A DNA stretch of 64,000 bases from Tomocerus qinae (GCA_020055645.1 CM034547.1:70466884-70530883), one strand, 5' to 3'. Positions 10,149 through 22,503 are shown, counted from the first letter of the stretch. Translations and numbers: made by a program. The notes: a model not told the origin generated them from the sequence alone.

Positions 10149-13100
10149 TATATAAATATCAAAGAATATTTTTGTTTGAACCGTTTTTTAATTGGTTTGA
10201 TTTCCTGATATTATAATTTTCATTTAGTATCTGATTGTGTAAAAAATATACCAAGTTCAAGGTATCCAGAGTAGGAGATAGATGGAGAAATTGAGGAGAA
10301 AGTGTCGTACAAATTGCGACCTCATCTCTGAAGCCTAACAGAAGGACTTTGTGTGGTGAAGTAGGATGTTGATTTGGAAGGAGTTTGGGTGGGGACAAAA
10401 AGAATGTTCAGAAAGCGTAATAAATTGTGTGTAGTGGATTTCGCTGCTGTGTAGTGAGTTGTCGGGGGAGAGAAAGTCTCAGGCTAAGGATTACTTACGT
10501 GTACTTCTGGGAATTTTAAAGGAGACAGAGATGAATTCTATTTCTGGAGACTTGACTTAGTTACTTAGTCTGAGTTGACTGGGATAGAGAGAGAAGTGGT
10601 GGGACAGTGGCGGTTAGCTAAGGTTAAAGTACTAAATCGTAAATCCCGAAATTCTCCTCCTCGGCTCCCTTCGTTCATCCTCTTCACTGCTTTTGTTTAT
10701 TTCTTGTCTATTGCTATTTATGCAGCCCATCGGATTGCCTTGATGCAAACACGACTTAAGTGCCCTGTGACATTTCCATTAAAAACTCCGCGACAGGACA
10801 TAAATAAGTACTACTCAACAATAACTACCACCACAATGAGTAGAGCAAATAATGGATACGAGGGTATCCAATGTAAGCAACGAGATATTTGACTACAACA
10901 ACTCAAATACCTCCCTCGCTTTTTTGTCGTGTTACAATGGATTTAAGGCTTCATTGAATAAACCCACTTTGAAGTTTCGATTCTGAGTACGGATCAGCTT
11001 TGAGATACAGAAATGTCAGTGTTCAATTCACTCGGAATTGTATTGACGCACATTTATTCATGAAATTGATATCTAAAATATGGATTGTATTATACAGAAA
11101 GTAAACATCCCTAATGGAATAGTATAGTTACTTTAGATCAATATGATTAGTCTACAGAATATTTTGCTTTGCCAATATTCCGCTGTCCTTACACCAAACT
11201 GTAAAAAATAATATATAAATAATGAATAGCAATAGGTTTAGTGATTACATGACAGTTTAATATTTAATTTACAGAAAGTTTGAGATCCCGCAAATATTTA
11301 GAGTTACAATCAGAAACTTAAGCATCTTGTGAATTCGAGTACACTTCACTCAGCCGATTGCACAAAGTCGTTAATTTTCCCCTCTTTTACGAATGTAGGA
11401 ACTATAACCCTTAGAATTGTAGACCCGTAAGTAAGATCTCTGACTTTTAGAATGGAGAGCATTACTGGCTTTCCATTTAAATGTTCCGTCCTATTTTATA
11501 TGCCTCGTTTTGTGGTTGAGTCAGAGAACTGGTGCATTGTGTGGGTGTGCCTGTTGTGCTTTCATAAATAGAGGACAATAGAGAAAGGTTTAAGAGTAAA
11601 CTAGAAAAAGAAAGTTGACTTTCTCCTAAAGAATGAATATGTAGCAATATGAGATGTGGTCGGAGTTAAGGGGATCTTGATGTAAGCATCACATATTAAT
11701 GGACACAATAAAACTCGAGGGAAGGAAATTGTCAAGACATTTGCAATTTGGGTTTATTCCTAATAAATGTCTGCCTAGTAGGCTGTTCAACATATAAACT
11801 AAAAACATTTGGGACTTTGTGCTCATCGCGGCTACCTTTATGGCTCTATTATTTAGCGTGGGATTTGGGGTTATTTCTATTGACTCATGTCTAGCATTTC
11901 TAATTTTTGTGACTTGTCCTTCTATTTATTCTCAAGGATGTAGTTAAGGCATTTACTAGGTAGGTACATGTCAATATCGACTTACATCCTAAGCCTACAC
12001 AGTTTTTGCTCAGCAACGAAAACTTGGCTCGAGGCAGCCAAATATTATTCAAAATAAGGCAATTTCGTGGAGACAAAGATAATTTTTCGATTTTTATTCC
12101 AACACAGGCAAGTCTTATATTTGTTTTGGAACGTTCTCATAAAACATGACAGATAAGTTTTGTACCAAGATAGTTGAGCTGTAAAGCCCTTGGCTCTCTT
12201 TCCTCCTGCCTTCGTTCCTCTCAGTATACACAACATTCGTGTCTACACTGCAGCCACACTGGGAGATTAATTGACTGCAATTGTCTGAATTCAAATGGGG
12301 CTCCCTTTTTCATCGAGATTTTATAATCTTTGTTGTTCCCAACGGCAAGAACCGCATGTAAATTTAATACTAATGGGTATTTTGCATATAGGCTTACAAC
12401 TCTGTTCAAATGCTTACAGCCTGCTCAGTAAACTTACTGCTGAATGCCCTCATTATTGCTAATGCTTCCTGTAGCATGGAAATGAAATAATAATGTGGGT
12501 TAAGGATGTAAGGACACAGTCTTCAGTCTCTACCCACAAATCAAAAGTCAAATATAATATAGTACACTATTCAGTCCAGAGTACATTTTAAGATGCCCCT
12601 GTAGATAAAACTTGACAATTCATCTTGAAATCATGTTACACTTATTAAGGGATCTGTACGTTGTATAAGATGGCGTTGTTTGTCTGTCCGTGTATTTATC
12701 TGTAACTTTGGACTGGAATAGTTTTGAATTTTGTCTTCGAATTATGAAAGAGGAGGTCATCGGAGGAATCGAATTTTTAAAACTTTTATGATTGGAGTCT
12801 GGGGAAGTGGGTAACTTTTTTCTATATGTCGTAGAAAGTCGTGCTCGTTTGAAATCTCACAGGCTCTCTTGAAACTTTTGTTCGGGTCAATCGTAGGTAC
12901 CTTGTCAGGGTCAAAAGTTATTGACCTTTTCTCATTTCTTCATATTTTACTATTCAATCTACCCCAACCAATCCCTTGTTTACTTTCTATGCTACCACAT
13001 TTTATTATTAGAGCATTTAGAAATGTAGTTCGTGGTTAATTCTTTATTAGTCAATATCTCAATCAGAAGATGAAATCGCTTCTTACCGATTTTAATTCAA

Positions 13101-13369
13101 ATCTCTATAATTACTTCAAATGTAATTGTGTTACTTACTATAATAAGGTCAGCATTATCAGTTATTTCTTTGCATTCTCAAATATTATGCAGTAGTCAGC
13201 TGAAAGTTTAATTAGAATGCAGATGTTTGATATTAGTTGCATGATTCATACTAGATCAACTTAATTCAACACTCAATAATCAATTCACCTAAGAGAATGC
13301 TGTACAGTCTCTGTCAAAACAAATTCAAGGAAGTGCAACATTTTGACCATTTGTTCAGATATTTCTGTT
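10149..13369. other. Non-coding DNA, putative DPP intron
   Basis: No supported exon. A short ATG frame near 10837 (MSRANNGYEGIQ) ends at a gtaagc donor but in phase 1, so it does not fit the next known exon. Octamers GAGAAAGT/ACTTTCTC lie near 10471 and 11617. Beyond that they disappear until 26.3 kb. Confidence 0.35.
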
Positions 13370-13603
13370 ATGCCTTATTACCATTAATTTCGAAGGGTGA
13401 GTAATAAAAAATATCAATGGTAATTTTTGTAGACTGTACTTATAATGTTTATTTGATTTGTTCTAATTATCACTTACGACAAAATTTCTATGCGATATAA
13501 GTTACGAATATTAAAACTATGTTCACTTCACACCGTACTTTCTTAAAATCTAATATTCAACTATATAAAATAGCTTAGAAAGTTATTCTTTAAATATTAT
13601 TAC

Positions 13604-14155
13604 CAGAGCCGTGATATTTAGGTAAAAACATGTTTTTAATCTTTGGTAATTCAATCCTGAGACTTCGGATGTCAACGTTTCGCAACTTTTCAAGCATTTT
13701 GACACCTACTTTATTTTACATATTTTCCATATTTTAGGGTTTGGAACCTAAAAAATATTTTCATACATATTTTGGGAATTAGAACATTTTTGTCCATATT
13801 TTGGCTTTTTTGACAAATTAGGTGTATATTTTAACACAAAGTAGAAACTTAAAATGAAATTCGACACAATTTTGACAAAAATTTAGTATTTTAAATCTAA
13901 ATTTTTGTCTTTACAAACAATTTTTAGTAATTTCTACAAAAAAAATTTGTGTTTTTAGCCCTTGACGTTTTTGGATTTTTTGTACATATTTTCGTACATA
14001 TTTTCCGTTTTTTTATACATATTATCCTTTATTTGGGTATCTTTTTTACATATTTTGCTGTTTTTTGTACATATTTCTGTACATATTTTGCCATTTTTTT
14101 GAACCTTTTTACCTACATATTTTCGTGAAATAAATAAATACATATCACGGCTCTG
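13604..14155. mobile_element. hAT-like MITE with 8-bp target duplication
   Basis: The element has 13-bp perfect terminal inverted repeats, CAGAGCCGTGATA at the left and TATCACGGCTCTG at the right. It is flanked by an exact 8-bp direct repeat ATTATTAC at 13596-13603 and 14156-14163. CAG...CTG ends with an 8-bp duplication are the hAT superfamily signature. The corresponding place in unit C (about 18050-18070) is an unfilled AATATTATCTAGATC, confirming the insertion. The 552-bp interior is A/T-rich with many copies of TACATATTTT and no transposase. The minus-strand frame 13955-14143 is a by-product of that low-complexity repeat. Confidence 0.87.
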
Positions 14156-14245
14156 ATTATTACCTAGATCACATTATTCTGACTTAAAGTAAAAAACGCA
14201 TATTTTTTATGAATTGTAATTATTAAAAACACCGAGAATACCGCA

Positions 14246-14869
14246 TGTACGAGACCTCTCGTGGTAACTTTGATCATTTTTCCAGACCACGCACTCAGAA
14301 GTGCATTTTTATTCTATTTTAATTCCACTCAATCAAGTTGTAATTATTAAGCAATATTCTAAGCTATTTCCTGTTATTCACAATTCCATATTGGATTCTA
14401 CACGCTCAACGAGCATTCATTCTCTCTCTTGCTTCCAGAAAGCATCTTTGTAATTCTCTCTTGTGACAACGTGCAAGTTCCTACTTCACTTGTCACACTT
14501 CTTTTTATAATTAAATAAATAGTTAGTAGTTAGTAAATAACTACAGTTTACAGTGCTTTATTTAGTAAACACAGTTTCGATAAAGTACACGCATTTAGCT
14601 AGCTAGCAAAGTTGACCAGCCGAACTGGAATTGACCGAAGCCTGCCTAGTCTAATCAGCCATCCTCATCGTGACACCAAGTCACTCATCCTCAACAATCA
14701 CTACCTATCATCGTCATTAATTGACATTCATTTACCATACCAAACCAGCCGGATTTACGACCCGTCTGGAAGTGCCTTAGTGAATCATATTCATTTAAGT
14801 GCTAATAATATTCAATCCCCAGTTAGTAGTACTAGTTTGGCATAGCGTCCTGCGTTAGCACCCCATTCA
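14246..14869. mobile_element. Solo LTR of an LTR retrotransposon
   Basis: A 624-bp insertion begins TGTACGAGACC and ends CCCCATTCA, with the TG...CA termini of LTRs. It is flanked by a 5-bp direct repeat CCGCA at 14241-14245 and 14870-14874. In copy C the same junction reads straight through (ATCGCATTTTAATCC). No second LTR, primer-binding site or gag-pol sequence is next to it, so this is a solo LTR left by recombination. The 77-residue frame at 14612-14845 lies inside it and has no recognisable domain. A 5-bp duplication would suit a Gypsy or BEL/Pao element, but the family is not determined. Confidence 0.78.
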
Positions 14870-14934
14870 CCGCATTTTAATCCTTTCTGAGCTATTCGAA
14901 GTCCAGTCAGGTGGAGATTCAAGTAAGGGTTGCT

Positions 14935-15781
14935 TTAAAAAAATCGTCGTCCACCAAAAGTTGTCGGTCCAAATGGTCCAAATTGCCGTTTGACGGGCTG
15001 CTGGGCCTTGACCTTATTTAAATCACTAGCCTTGACTGTGTAGGCTGTGTTTCCTCCTAATTGATCAATCTCGACATTGGCCTCGTCTGGATTTGTCTTC
15101 TGCAGACCAGTCATTTCCTCTTGAGGAATCAACTTCTCGCTGCAAAGTTCAAATATACATTTATTAATTAAATATGAACACTGATCCTGCATTGTCGATA
15201 ATAAAAACAAGCGAGACCATAATTGAAATTGTCAACCAGGAATAATTATATAGTAAAGAAGGGCTGGGTGAATGTGTTTACCTAACGATGTGGAAACCGT
15301 CCTTTCCGGCTCTGTAGTCTGTTCTTAGCCACATGCCTTTTTCGGCAGGGACAGCCCAGAATCCGGTCACTTCACCATTGTTGACGGATTCTTCTCTCAT
15401 CTGGTCAGCTCCCTTGATGTTGTCTTTGACTTTAAAGTTGAACTTGGAAGGAGTTGTGTTCGGTTTCCACTTGGCCTCAGAATCTTCCGCCCCCTCCTGT
15501 GCGGCTGTGGCTCTTGAGTATTCGGCTCGTTTTGAGTAATGCTCTGCTGAAGTCCCTTCGAGTGTCACGGCTAAAAGCAAACACGCAACAATAAGCTGAA
15601 AAACAAAAGTTTAATAACTGTTAGTTTCAGCTATGTTATTAGTACAACTCTATACAGCCTGAAATGAAATATTTTCCGTATAAAAGGCTGGTTCAAAAAA
15701 AGTTCACAGATTTATTTTAATAACTAGGAACACAAAAATTTTATAAATTGCAATACTTACTTTGATTGTGGAGGATTCCAT
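14935..15781 (-). CDS. Cuticular protein with divergent RR-like domain, copy B
   Basis: Exons on the minus strand are 15781-15761 (MESSTIK, AAA|gtaagt), 15595-15282 (ends GTTAG|gtaaac) and 15139-14935 (stop TAA at 14937-14935). The product is about 179 residues: signal peptide (MESSTIKLIVACLLLAVTLE then GTSA), the same core as copy A, and a longer tail QFGPFGPTTFGGRRFF rich in Phe, Gly and Pro. Intron 1 is almost the same as in copy A, while the tail beginning QF and the upstream flank are closer to copy C, so copy B is a mosaic of the other two. The solo LTR begins 65 bp past the stop and may have replaced or moved the native 3' UTR and poly(A) region. The secreted cuticle role is inferred from the signal peptide and the RR-like pattern. 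Confidence 0.78.
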
Positions 15782-15826
15782 GATTAATCCGTGTGGGGTC
15801 TTTTGAGAAATAGTATTTGACCTGTC

Positions 15827-15854
15827 TGACTGAAGCCGTCCCGTATAGTATATA
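15827..15854 (-). promoter_or_regulatory. TATA box and initiator of cuticle copy B
   Basis: On the minus strand TATATA (15854-15849) is followed by CTATACGGGACGGC and then TTCAGTCAG, with the initiator A at 15831. The layout is the same as in copy A, with the downstream TATAAGG changed to TATACGG. Confidence 0.5.
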
Positions 15855-16140
15855 ATGTAATAATGTGTTGTCCGTCGAAGAAGCTTTTGGGGAGGTAAAA
15901 CAAAAGTGACTGACAAAATTGGAGAACGAAGAATGTCCTTTTAAAGCTTCGCATTGCAGTCTCCTAGAATAGTTTTTAGACTACAAACACAGACTACTGC
16001 ATCTATAATATTTCTTAGTGTATGTAATTCCATAGCTTCCTATGAATTCATATGGGTTTTAGTATTGTTGAGGGGTTTAGCATTATTATCATAAACATTT
16101 GCATGACTCTTAATGTGGTGAAATATTAACCAAATTTTAA

Positions 16141-17536
16141 CATTCCTCTTTTTCATCTGATTGGGTGGGTGAAGGGAAAATGTGAGACTTGGAGACCCCT
16201 TAAGCTTGTCTATGAAATATGTTGATTATTGTGTATGAGTAGTAGAGCTGGAGCAGGATGGATTTAACATAAGGTTTCAATAAAAGTGAGTGTAGGTTGG
16301 GAGGCGGATAATAACGACATTTGGAAGATATTATGGCACACATGGCCATTGCATTAGATCGGCAGTATAAATTCAGCACTTGCCATCTAAGAACATATTT
16401 TTCTGAAGAAGTAAGTAAACGGGAAATCTGTCTTGAGATTTTATAGCAATTCGTCCGTCTGAATGGGATTTCACTTATTGGATAGGCCATTGTTGGTGCA
16501 TCACTCCGTCCGTCCGTGACTATCTCCGCTCCACACTCCACATTAGCGAGGAGGATCTGTCGGAGGCAAAAATGCAGACCCCCGCCATCATTTGTCGTTT
16601 TCTTGGCCATTACATTCGAGTGGTTGAAGAGCCAATTTCCATTCTAATGATGTTCCCCTTCTGTGCCACGTAGTTTACGGACGTGCACTTAGCAGAGCAG
16701 CGAGCCTGGAGATGAAGACGCCAAGAGGTCTCGCTAACTGAAGCCGATGGACATTAAGCAAAAGTTAAAATGGAGCGTATGAAATAAACGACAACGCTTG
16801 GCTGCCCCAATCCCGACTCAAATGGCCATTCGTGCAAATACTGTAAATATAAATGGCCAGCTTGTCCTCCATCGACGACTCTTCCGGCCTCCACTCGTTA
16901 TGGCGCCCCCTCACTGCCCATCTCAACACATATTTACAAATATATCTATTCAATACGTCTCTCAACCCAAACTTTATACAAATAGAGTTTAGCAGGGCGA
17001 AAAAACATTTTACGTAGAGTAGAGCCAGCCACATGTCCACGAGTGCTTATGGTAGACCAAACTGGAATTAGAGACGACATCTTAACCCATCTTAACCTTC
17101 TTAATCCGCCATTAAAAGGTGCAACGCACTCCACGTTTCTTCTACTTGGTGCATCAGTACAGTGGTTTAAAAGGTCGTAGAGATTCCAACTGTGCTCCAC
17201 TAGCTTTTCTGTCAAGGTTGATCACGTATCATAATGTTATTTATCGAAATGGAAATCGAATGTCTCTTCCAGTCGGTGGGTGACTAGACCAACATCATAG
17301 CAAAGCTTTTTTTACTCCCTTTCACTTCACTTGAAGTCGTCGTACTACAGCTTTACTAAAAATAATATCTTTCCATATTTTGTTAATTAGAGAAATAAAC
17401 ATCCCTTATCACATTGTAGTGCAGTGCAGGTATGCGTTAACGTGGAGCAATGTTCACTGTCTGACTTGCTTTTTCTTAATTACGATATACTTTAGCCAAG
17501 CAATATTAATATCTACATATGCAGGTCAAAGCCATA
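16141..17536. other. Spacer between cuticle copies B and C
   Basis: Nothing recognisable. A 136-residue minus-strand open frame (16200-16610) has no domain I recognise and no match to the neighbouring genes. It was not annotated as a gene. Confidence 0.35.
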
Positions 17537-18213
17537 ATGGTTCAAGTCTTCATACATGCCCAATGTCCTCACTATCATGGGATGCAAATGTAAACGTTTT
17601 CAAGACTAGCACAACAGAAAACGCGATAACATCGTTCAGTGTCCAATCTTTAACTAAAAACCTACTTTAAAAGCTATCGATTAGGTTCCTCTAAGATCAA
17701 TGCTCCTATGCTATGCAAAACTATATATGCAAAACTACTATAAGAAATGAGAATGTGTTTGAGCACTACATAATAACAAATTAATGCAGTTGTATTTATA
17801 TTTATTGATGGAAGGAGATTTAGTGATAACCTGCATCCCCATTATATGCCTTATTGCCCGTATTAATTAATTTCAAAGAGTAATAAAAAATACCAACAGC
17901 ATTGTGGACTTGTATAATTTTATTGGGTTTTAAATACCACTTTCGATATGACTTTTATGCGATATAAGTTACGAATATTAAAACTATGTTCACTTCACAC
18001 CCTAGTTTCTTAAATCCAATGCTACATTCAATTAAAATAGCTTAGTTATTCCTAAAATATTATCTAGATCACATCATTCTGACTTAAAGTAATAAGAATA
18101 CATATTTTTCATGAGTTGTAATTATTAAAAGCACCAAGTTATGCAATATCGCATTTTAATCCTTTCTGAGCTATTCGAAGTTCAGTCAGGTCGAGGTTCA
18201 AGTAAGGGTTGCT

Positions 18214-19064
18214 TTAAAATCCTCGTCCACCAGGTCCAAATCGTCGTTCATTAAATGGTCGAAATTGCCGTTTGACGGGCTGCTGGGCCTTGACCTTATT
18301 TAAATCACTAGCCTTGACTGTGTAGGCTGTGTTTCCTCCTAATTGATCAATCTCGACATTGGCCTCGTCTGGATTTGTCTTCTGCAGACCAGTCATTTCC
18401 TCTTGAGGAATCAACTTCTCGCTGCAAAGTTCAAATATACATTTATTAATTAAATATGAACACTGATCCTGCATTGTCGATAATAAAAACAAGCGAGACC
18501 ATAATTGAAATTGTCAACCAGGAATAATTATATAGTAAAGAAGGGCTGGGTGAATGTGTTTACCTAACGATGTGGAAACCGTCCTTTCCGGCTCTGTAGT
18601 CTGTTCTTAGCCACATGCCTTTTTCGGCAGGGACAGCCCAGAATCCGGTCACTTCACCATTGTTGACGGATTCTTCTCTCATCTGGTCAGCTCCCTTGAT
18701 GTTGTCTTTGACTTTAAAGTTGAACTTGGAAGGAGTTGTGTTCGGTTTCCACTTGGCCTCAGAATCTTCCGCCCCCTCCTGTGCGGCTGTGGCTCTTGAG
18801 TATTCGGCTCGTTTTGAGTAATGCTCTGCTGAAGTCCCTTCGAGTGTCACGGCTAAAAGCAAACACGCAGCAATAAGCTGAAAAACAAAAGTTTAATAGC
18901 TATTAGTTTCAGTTGTTATTAACATTATGCCTCTCTATATACAGCCTGAAGTGACCCGAATTATTTTCTGCTGTTTCAAAATAGAAGTTCACAGATTTCG
19001 TATAACTAGAAACACAAAAATATTATAAAATTGCAAAGCTTACTTTGACTGTGGAGGATTTCAT
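18214..19064 (-). CDS. Cuticular protein with divergent RR-like domain, copy C
   Basis: Exons on the minus strand are 19064-19044 (MKSSTVK, AAA|gtaagc), 18877-18564 (ends GTTAG|gtaaac) and 18421-18214 (stop TAA). The product is about 180 residues, with the signal peptide MKSSTVKLIAACLLLAVTLE then GTSA. The mature core is identical to copies A and B, including GEVTGFW and LRTDYRAGKDGFH. The tail QFRPFNERRFGPGGRGF is rich in Arg, Gly and Phe. Intron 1 and the promoter have diverged clearly from A and B, in contrast with the identical exon 2, intron 2 and start of exon 3. Such short Gly/Arg/Phe tails after an RR core are common in cuticle proteins. The family call is probable rather than certain. 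Confidence 0.78.
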
Positions 19065-19107
19065 GATTAATCTGTGTGGGGTCTTTCGAGAAATAGTATT
19101 TGACCTG

Positions 19108-19131
19108 TCTGAATCCGTCTAGGTTTATATA
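19108..19131 (-). promoter_or_regulatory. TATA box and initiator of cuticle copy C
   Basis: On the minus strand TATATAAA (19131-19124) precedes TTCAGACAG, with the initiator A at 19110, about 45 bases before the ATG. The TATA box is closer to consensus than in copies A and B. Confidence 0.55.
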
Positions 19132-19390
19132 ATTTAAAAATGTGTTTTGTCTGTCGAAGAAGTTTTTGGGGAGGTAAAACAAAAGTGACTGACAAAATTG
19201 GAGAACGAAGAATGTCCTTTTAAAGCTTCGCATTGCAGTCTCTTAGAATATTTTTAGACTACTATTTCTTAGTGTATGTAATTCATTTAGTTGATGGTAT
19301 TGTTGAGGAGTTTAGCATTGTCATCAGAGAAACATTTGCATGTGAATTTGGATTAACCATTTTACATAATATGTAGGCCTGGATGCATTA

Positions 19391-22300
19391 AAAACTTTCA
19401 ATGAGACTCTGACTGTAGTCGAGAAATAATGGAAAATATTATTTCTGTTGTTGTGTATTTAGCATACTCTAACGATTATAGTTTCTCTGTCGAATTGCTA
19501 TTTTATTGGTGTACATACACTTATTTTAATTAGACAAGATAAGAATGAAGCAAGTCAAATGTGTTATTATTTTTATCCACTATACAGTATTCGTAAACTA
19601 TTCTACAGACTACAAGCTAGTGTAAACAAATGTCTCCAAATGACATGAGTTTAGTTGCAATATACAAATACAAACACTGAAGCAAGATTAAAGAGATGGC
19701 GACGAAGACATTTTGTATTTTGACAAAAAATACGATAATGTTAATGCCATAATATTATTGACAGACACTGTCGACATAATAATAGGTAGGTAATAATGAT
19801 TTCGTGTCCGACAAAGGATAACTTAGCAGAAGCTATGTTATATCCAGGGAAAGATTTGTTGTCGGTATTACTAACTTCTGTCTACTCATTCTGGACGTAT
19901 TAACAATATCCGTCATAGTTTTTCACAGGAGTAAAAGTTTTGAAGTGTGTCTTCGGATCTAAACAAGAAGTCGAAACAGATACAATTGATGACCAAGTCT
20001 GAAGGAGTGACGATCCCGATGGATACTTTGTTAACCGCTGTATTATCGGTTTATTGTAATTTGTATACGTATACTTCTGTTATTTTTCCCAACTATGTAC
20101 TAGTTTATGTAAGAGCATGTAGATCTGATTACGGGGTTTCTGATTAGAGAGCTGTTGTTTAAAGGTAAAGTGACCAGAATGATGTCTGCGGATGTGCTGA
20201 TAGGCAAATGATATTATAAGTGATCAGAAGAGAGGCAGAAAGAGAGTTAGAAATTGTGAGGTCATTCTAGAGAGCAATGCAATGGAAGTTGGACGTGGGA
20301 GGAAGAGCTTATCTTGGAATCAGGTACAGCAGTGGAAGGAGATGCAAAGTGTGGCAATATGCATTCATGTCACTCTCGCTCCTCCACTCTCAGCTGCACA
20401 CTCCAGCCCCAGGTAAACTCAGGAACAGGTCGACGAGAAACAAAAAAGATCTGGAGAGCTTTCTCATTGAAATCCTTGCGAAGTGCATGATTACTGCTGT
20501 TACTTAAATCCGTGAGAGAGGAGAGGCTTCATTTACAGACGCCTAAAACTTACGTGACCTGCCTGGCACAAAACACTCCTCTCTCTATTTAGTCATAGAC
20601 AAACAAATCTGGAGAGACGCGTGATGCATGCTCATCGACAAAAATGAGGATCATCCTCTCGCTTATCACGACAGAATAACAGATGGACGCTCCACATTTC
20701 CTCCAGACATTCTATTCCTGGCCAGTCTCAATCTTTATCTCTTATCCTCACTCACTTCAACCCATCCACCTCCCAATTCACGCTTTCTAAACTCTATTAT
20801 GAAATCTAAATCAAGTAACCGCAGGTAAACTACCTTCGTAGATTTTAGTTCGTTTATTTTATAGTATGTTAGGTTTTAAAAATATACGAAGTTAGATTGC
20901 CTGTGGTCACCGCAGCTGCGGTTATTAAATATTTTTGATTTCAAAGAAGTCTAAATCTTTTGTACTAGTGGGCTACTGGTGGGCGTAATTTTCATTATTT
21001 GGTCACTTCAACATATGTAATGATGAAAATGTACAGCTGTACTGACGCAAAAATTGGTCCAAATGCAGATTTTTGTTCTTTTTTGGAATTTTGTGATAAG
21101 ACAGCAAAAGAACATGTTTATATGCAAGTGTTAGTCCCTCGAGGTTGTCGAATGATCGTAGAATCGATTGGAAACGGAAAAGCTGTCAAGATTGACATGA
21201 GATTTGCAGAGAAACCAGGGATGGATGGTAATCGAAGTCAGATTCTCGGAAATCCATATTTGTCCATGTCCACATACGAACAATAGCTTCTGTCCTGCAT
21301 CCACCATATCCCCAATGTCAACAATTCCTGTTATCGAGTCTAGACAAATACGTAATCCAGTTATGAGATTTGTTGACTGTGAGATGCAATGAGTACGGAG
21401 ACAACTTGAGACAAAGTGTTAGAAGCCAAAATGACGCCCTTATTTAACTCTTCAATCCATTTTCTTTTTCGATCCTGAGAAAGGAGATTGGCATAGACAC
21501 TGACGACGGCGAGGAATCAAAAAGGGAGCACTTTAGGATGGGACAGACAGGTATCGACCACACGGATACATTTTGGAGTAGGTGGACTGGCTCTTAAGAT
21601 ATCCCAGACAGACGACAGAAGAATGGGCCTTTTATTGTGGATGGAAGGAAGTGGGAGGAGGGAAGGTGGCAAATGCCATTAGGTAATTGAGCGGAGGAAG
21701 AATGAGTGCAGGTGACATCCCGTTGATAGATGAGCTCCTATTACTAATGATTCCCAGTCAACATATCCATTCATCTTCCACTTTCCCATCAACACCGACC
21801 CACCTTCCAACACACAAAAGATGCTAAAATACAATTTCCCTCTACATATACATCTCTCTCCTATTATTATGATTAACCAGCTTTTCTTTTCTCCACACCA
21901 GTTACACTACAACCATGGCACGTATAAATAAGGTCGGTCGCTAGAGATTTCAAACATAGTTCATGGTCAAAATACTTATTATTATGTAACGAGTCTTCCT
22001 TATTGCGAAGTCGACCATTAACTTTGGAGATGTCAGCAGAAACACTTTGGCTAAATTCCCTTTTTGACTCTAGTTTAGGTATTCCTTTTAGGGTTTTTTA
22101 TTCTAGTTGAAGCAGTTCACACTCTGCACTTTCAACATTATAAGAAAATCACGCCTACAATTAATTTCATATTTCTAGTGCATTGTTATTTTAAAATTTG
22201 AATTAACAGCCCGATATTTTCAGCGGTTGAAAAGCAAAATGAAAATGTGCAAAACCGTGACTTATCCTGTATTCCTGATTCTATCTGTATTCTGATGGAT

Positions 22301-22503
22301 TAAGGAGTGGTTGCCCCCTGATCATTAGTGCGTCAGCAACAACTGTACCTACTAAATGCAAGCAACGAGAAGAATGACAGGCCCATTTAGTGCGAGTGAC
22401 GAGAGACGCTACTCTATAATGAGTAATGAATCTCTATATTTATACATTGCCTTTCTTCATTCTCTCTCCTCTCTCGCTTTCACTGACTTTCTTTATTTTC
22501 ATT
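19391..22503. other. Non-coding DNA upstream of candidate first exon 2
   Basis: No supported exon. The frame 20999-21286 (95 codons) has fairly balanced composition but no recognisable domain or splice context. Near 20799 a short ATG frame MKSKSSNR runs to a CGCAG|gtaaac donor in phase 2, which does not match the next known exon. Confidence 0.35.

Larger units (their letters stand above)
13370..16140. repeat. Segmental duplication unit B (cuticle copy B with flanks)
   Basis: Flanks on both sides of copy B match unit C (17537-19390) and, more weakly, unit A (about 940-2950). Shared markers downstream of the genes are ATGCGATATAAGTTACGA and GTTCACTTCACACC; upstream they share GGAGAACGAAGAATGTCC and TTAGCATT. 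Unit B is longer than the others because it holds a MITE and a solo LTR. Confidence 0.75.

Noticed and set aside
10837..10873. ATG frame MSRANNGYEGIQ ending at gtaagc as another DPP first exon
   Set aside because: It ends in phase 1 and cannot join the phase-0 exon at 51410.
13955..14143. Minus-strand Lys-rich frame
   Set aside because: By-product of TACATATTTT repeats in the hAT-like MITE.
14612..14845. 77-residue frame MTSRTGIDRS...
   Set aside because: It lies inside the solo LTR, which is non-coding by nature.
16200..16610. 136-residue minus-strand open frame between cuticle copies B and C
   Set aside because: No recognisable domain and no counterpart in the other duplication units.
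20999..21286. 95-codon frame with balanced composition
   Set aside because: No recognised family, no flanking splice signals that connect it to a gene; kept only as a note.
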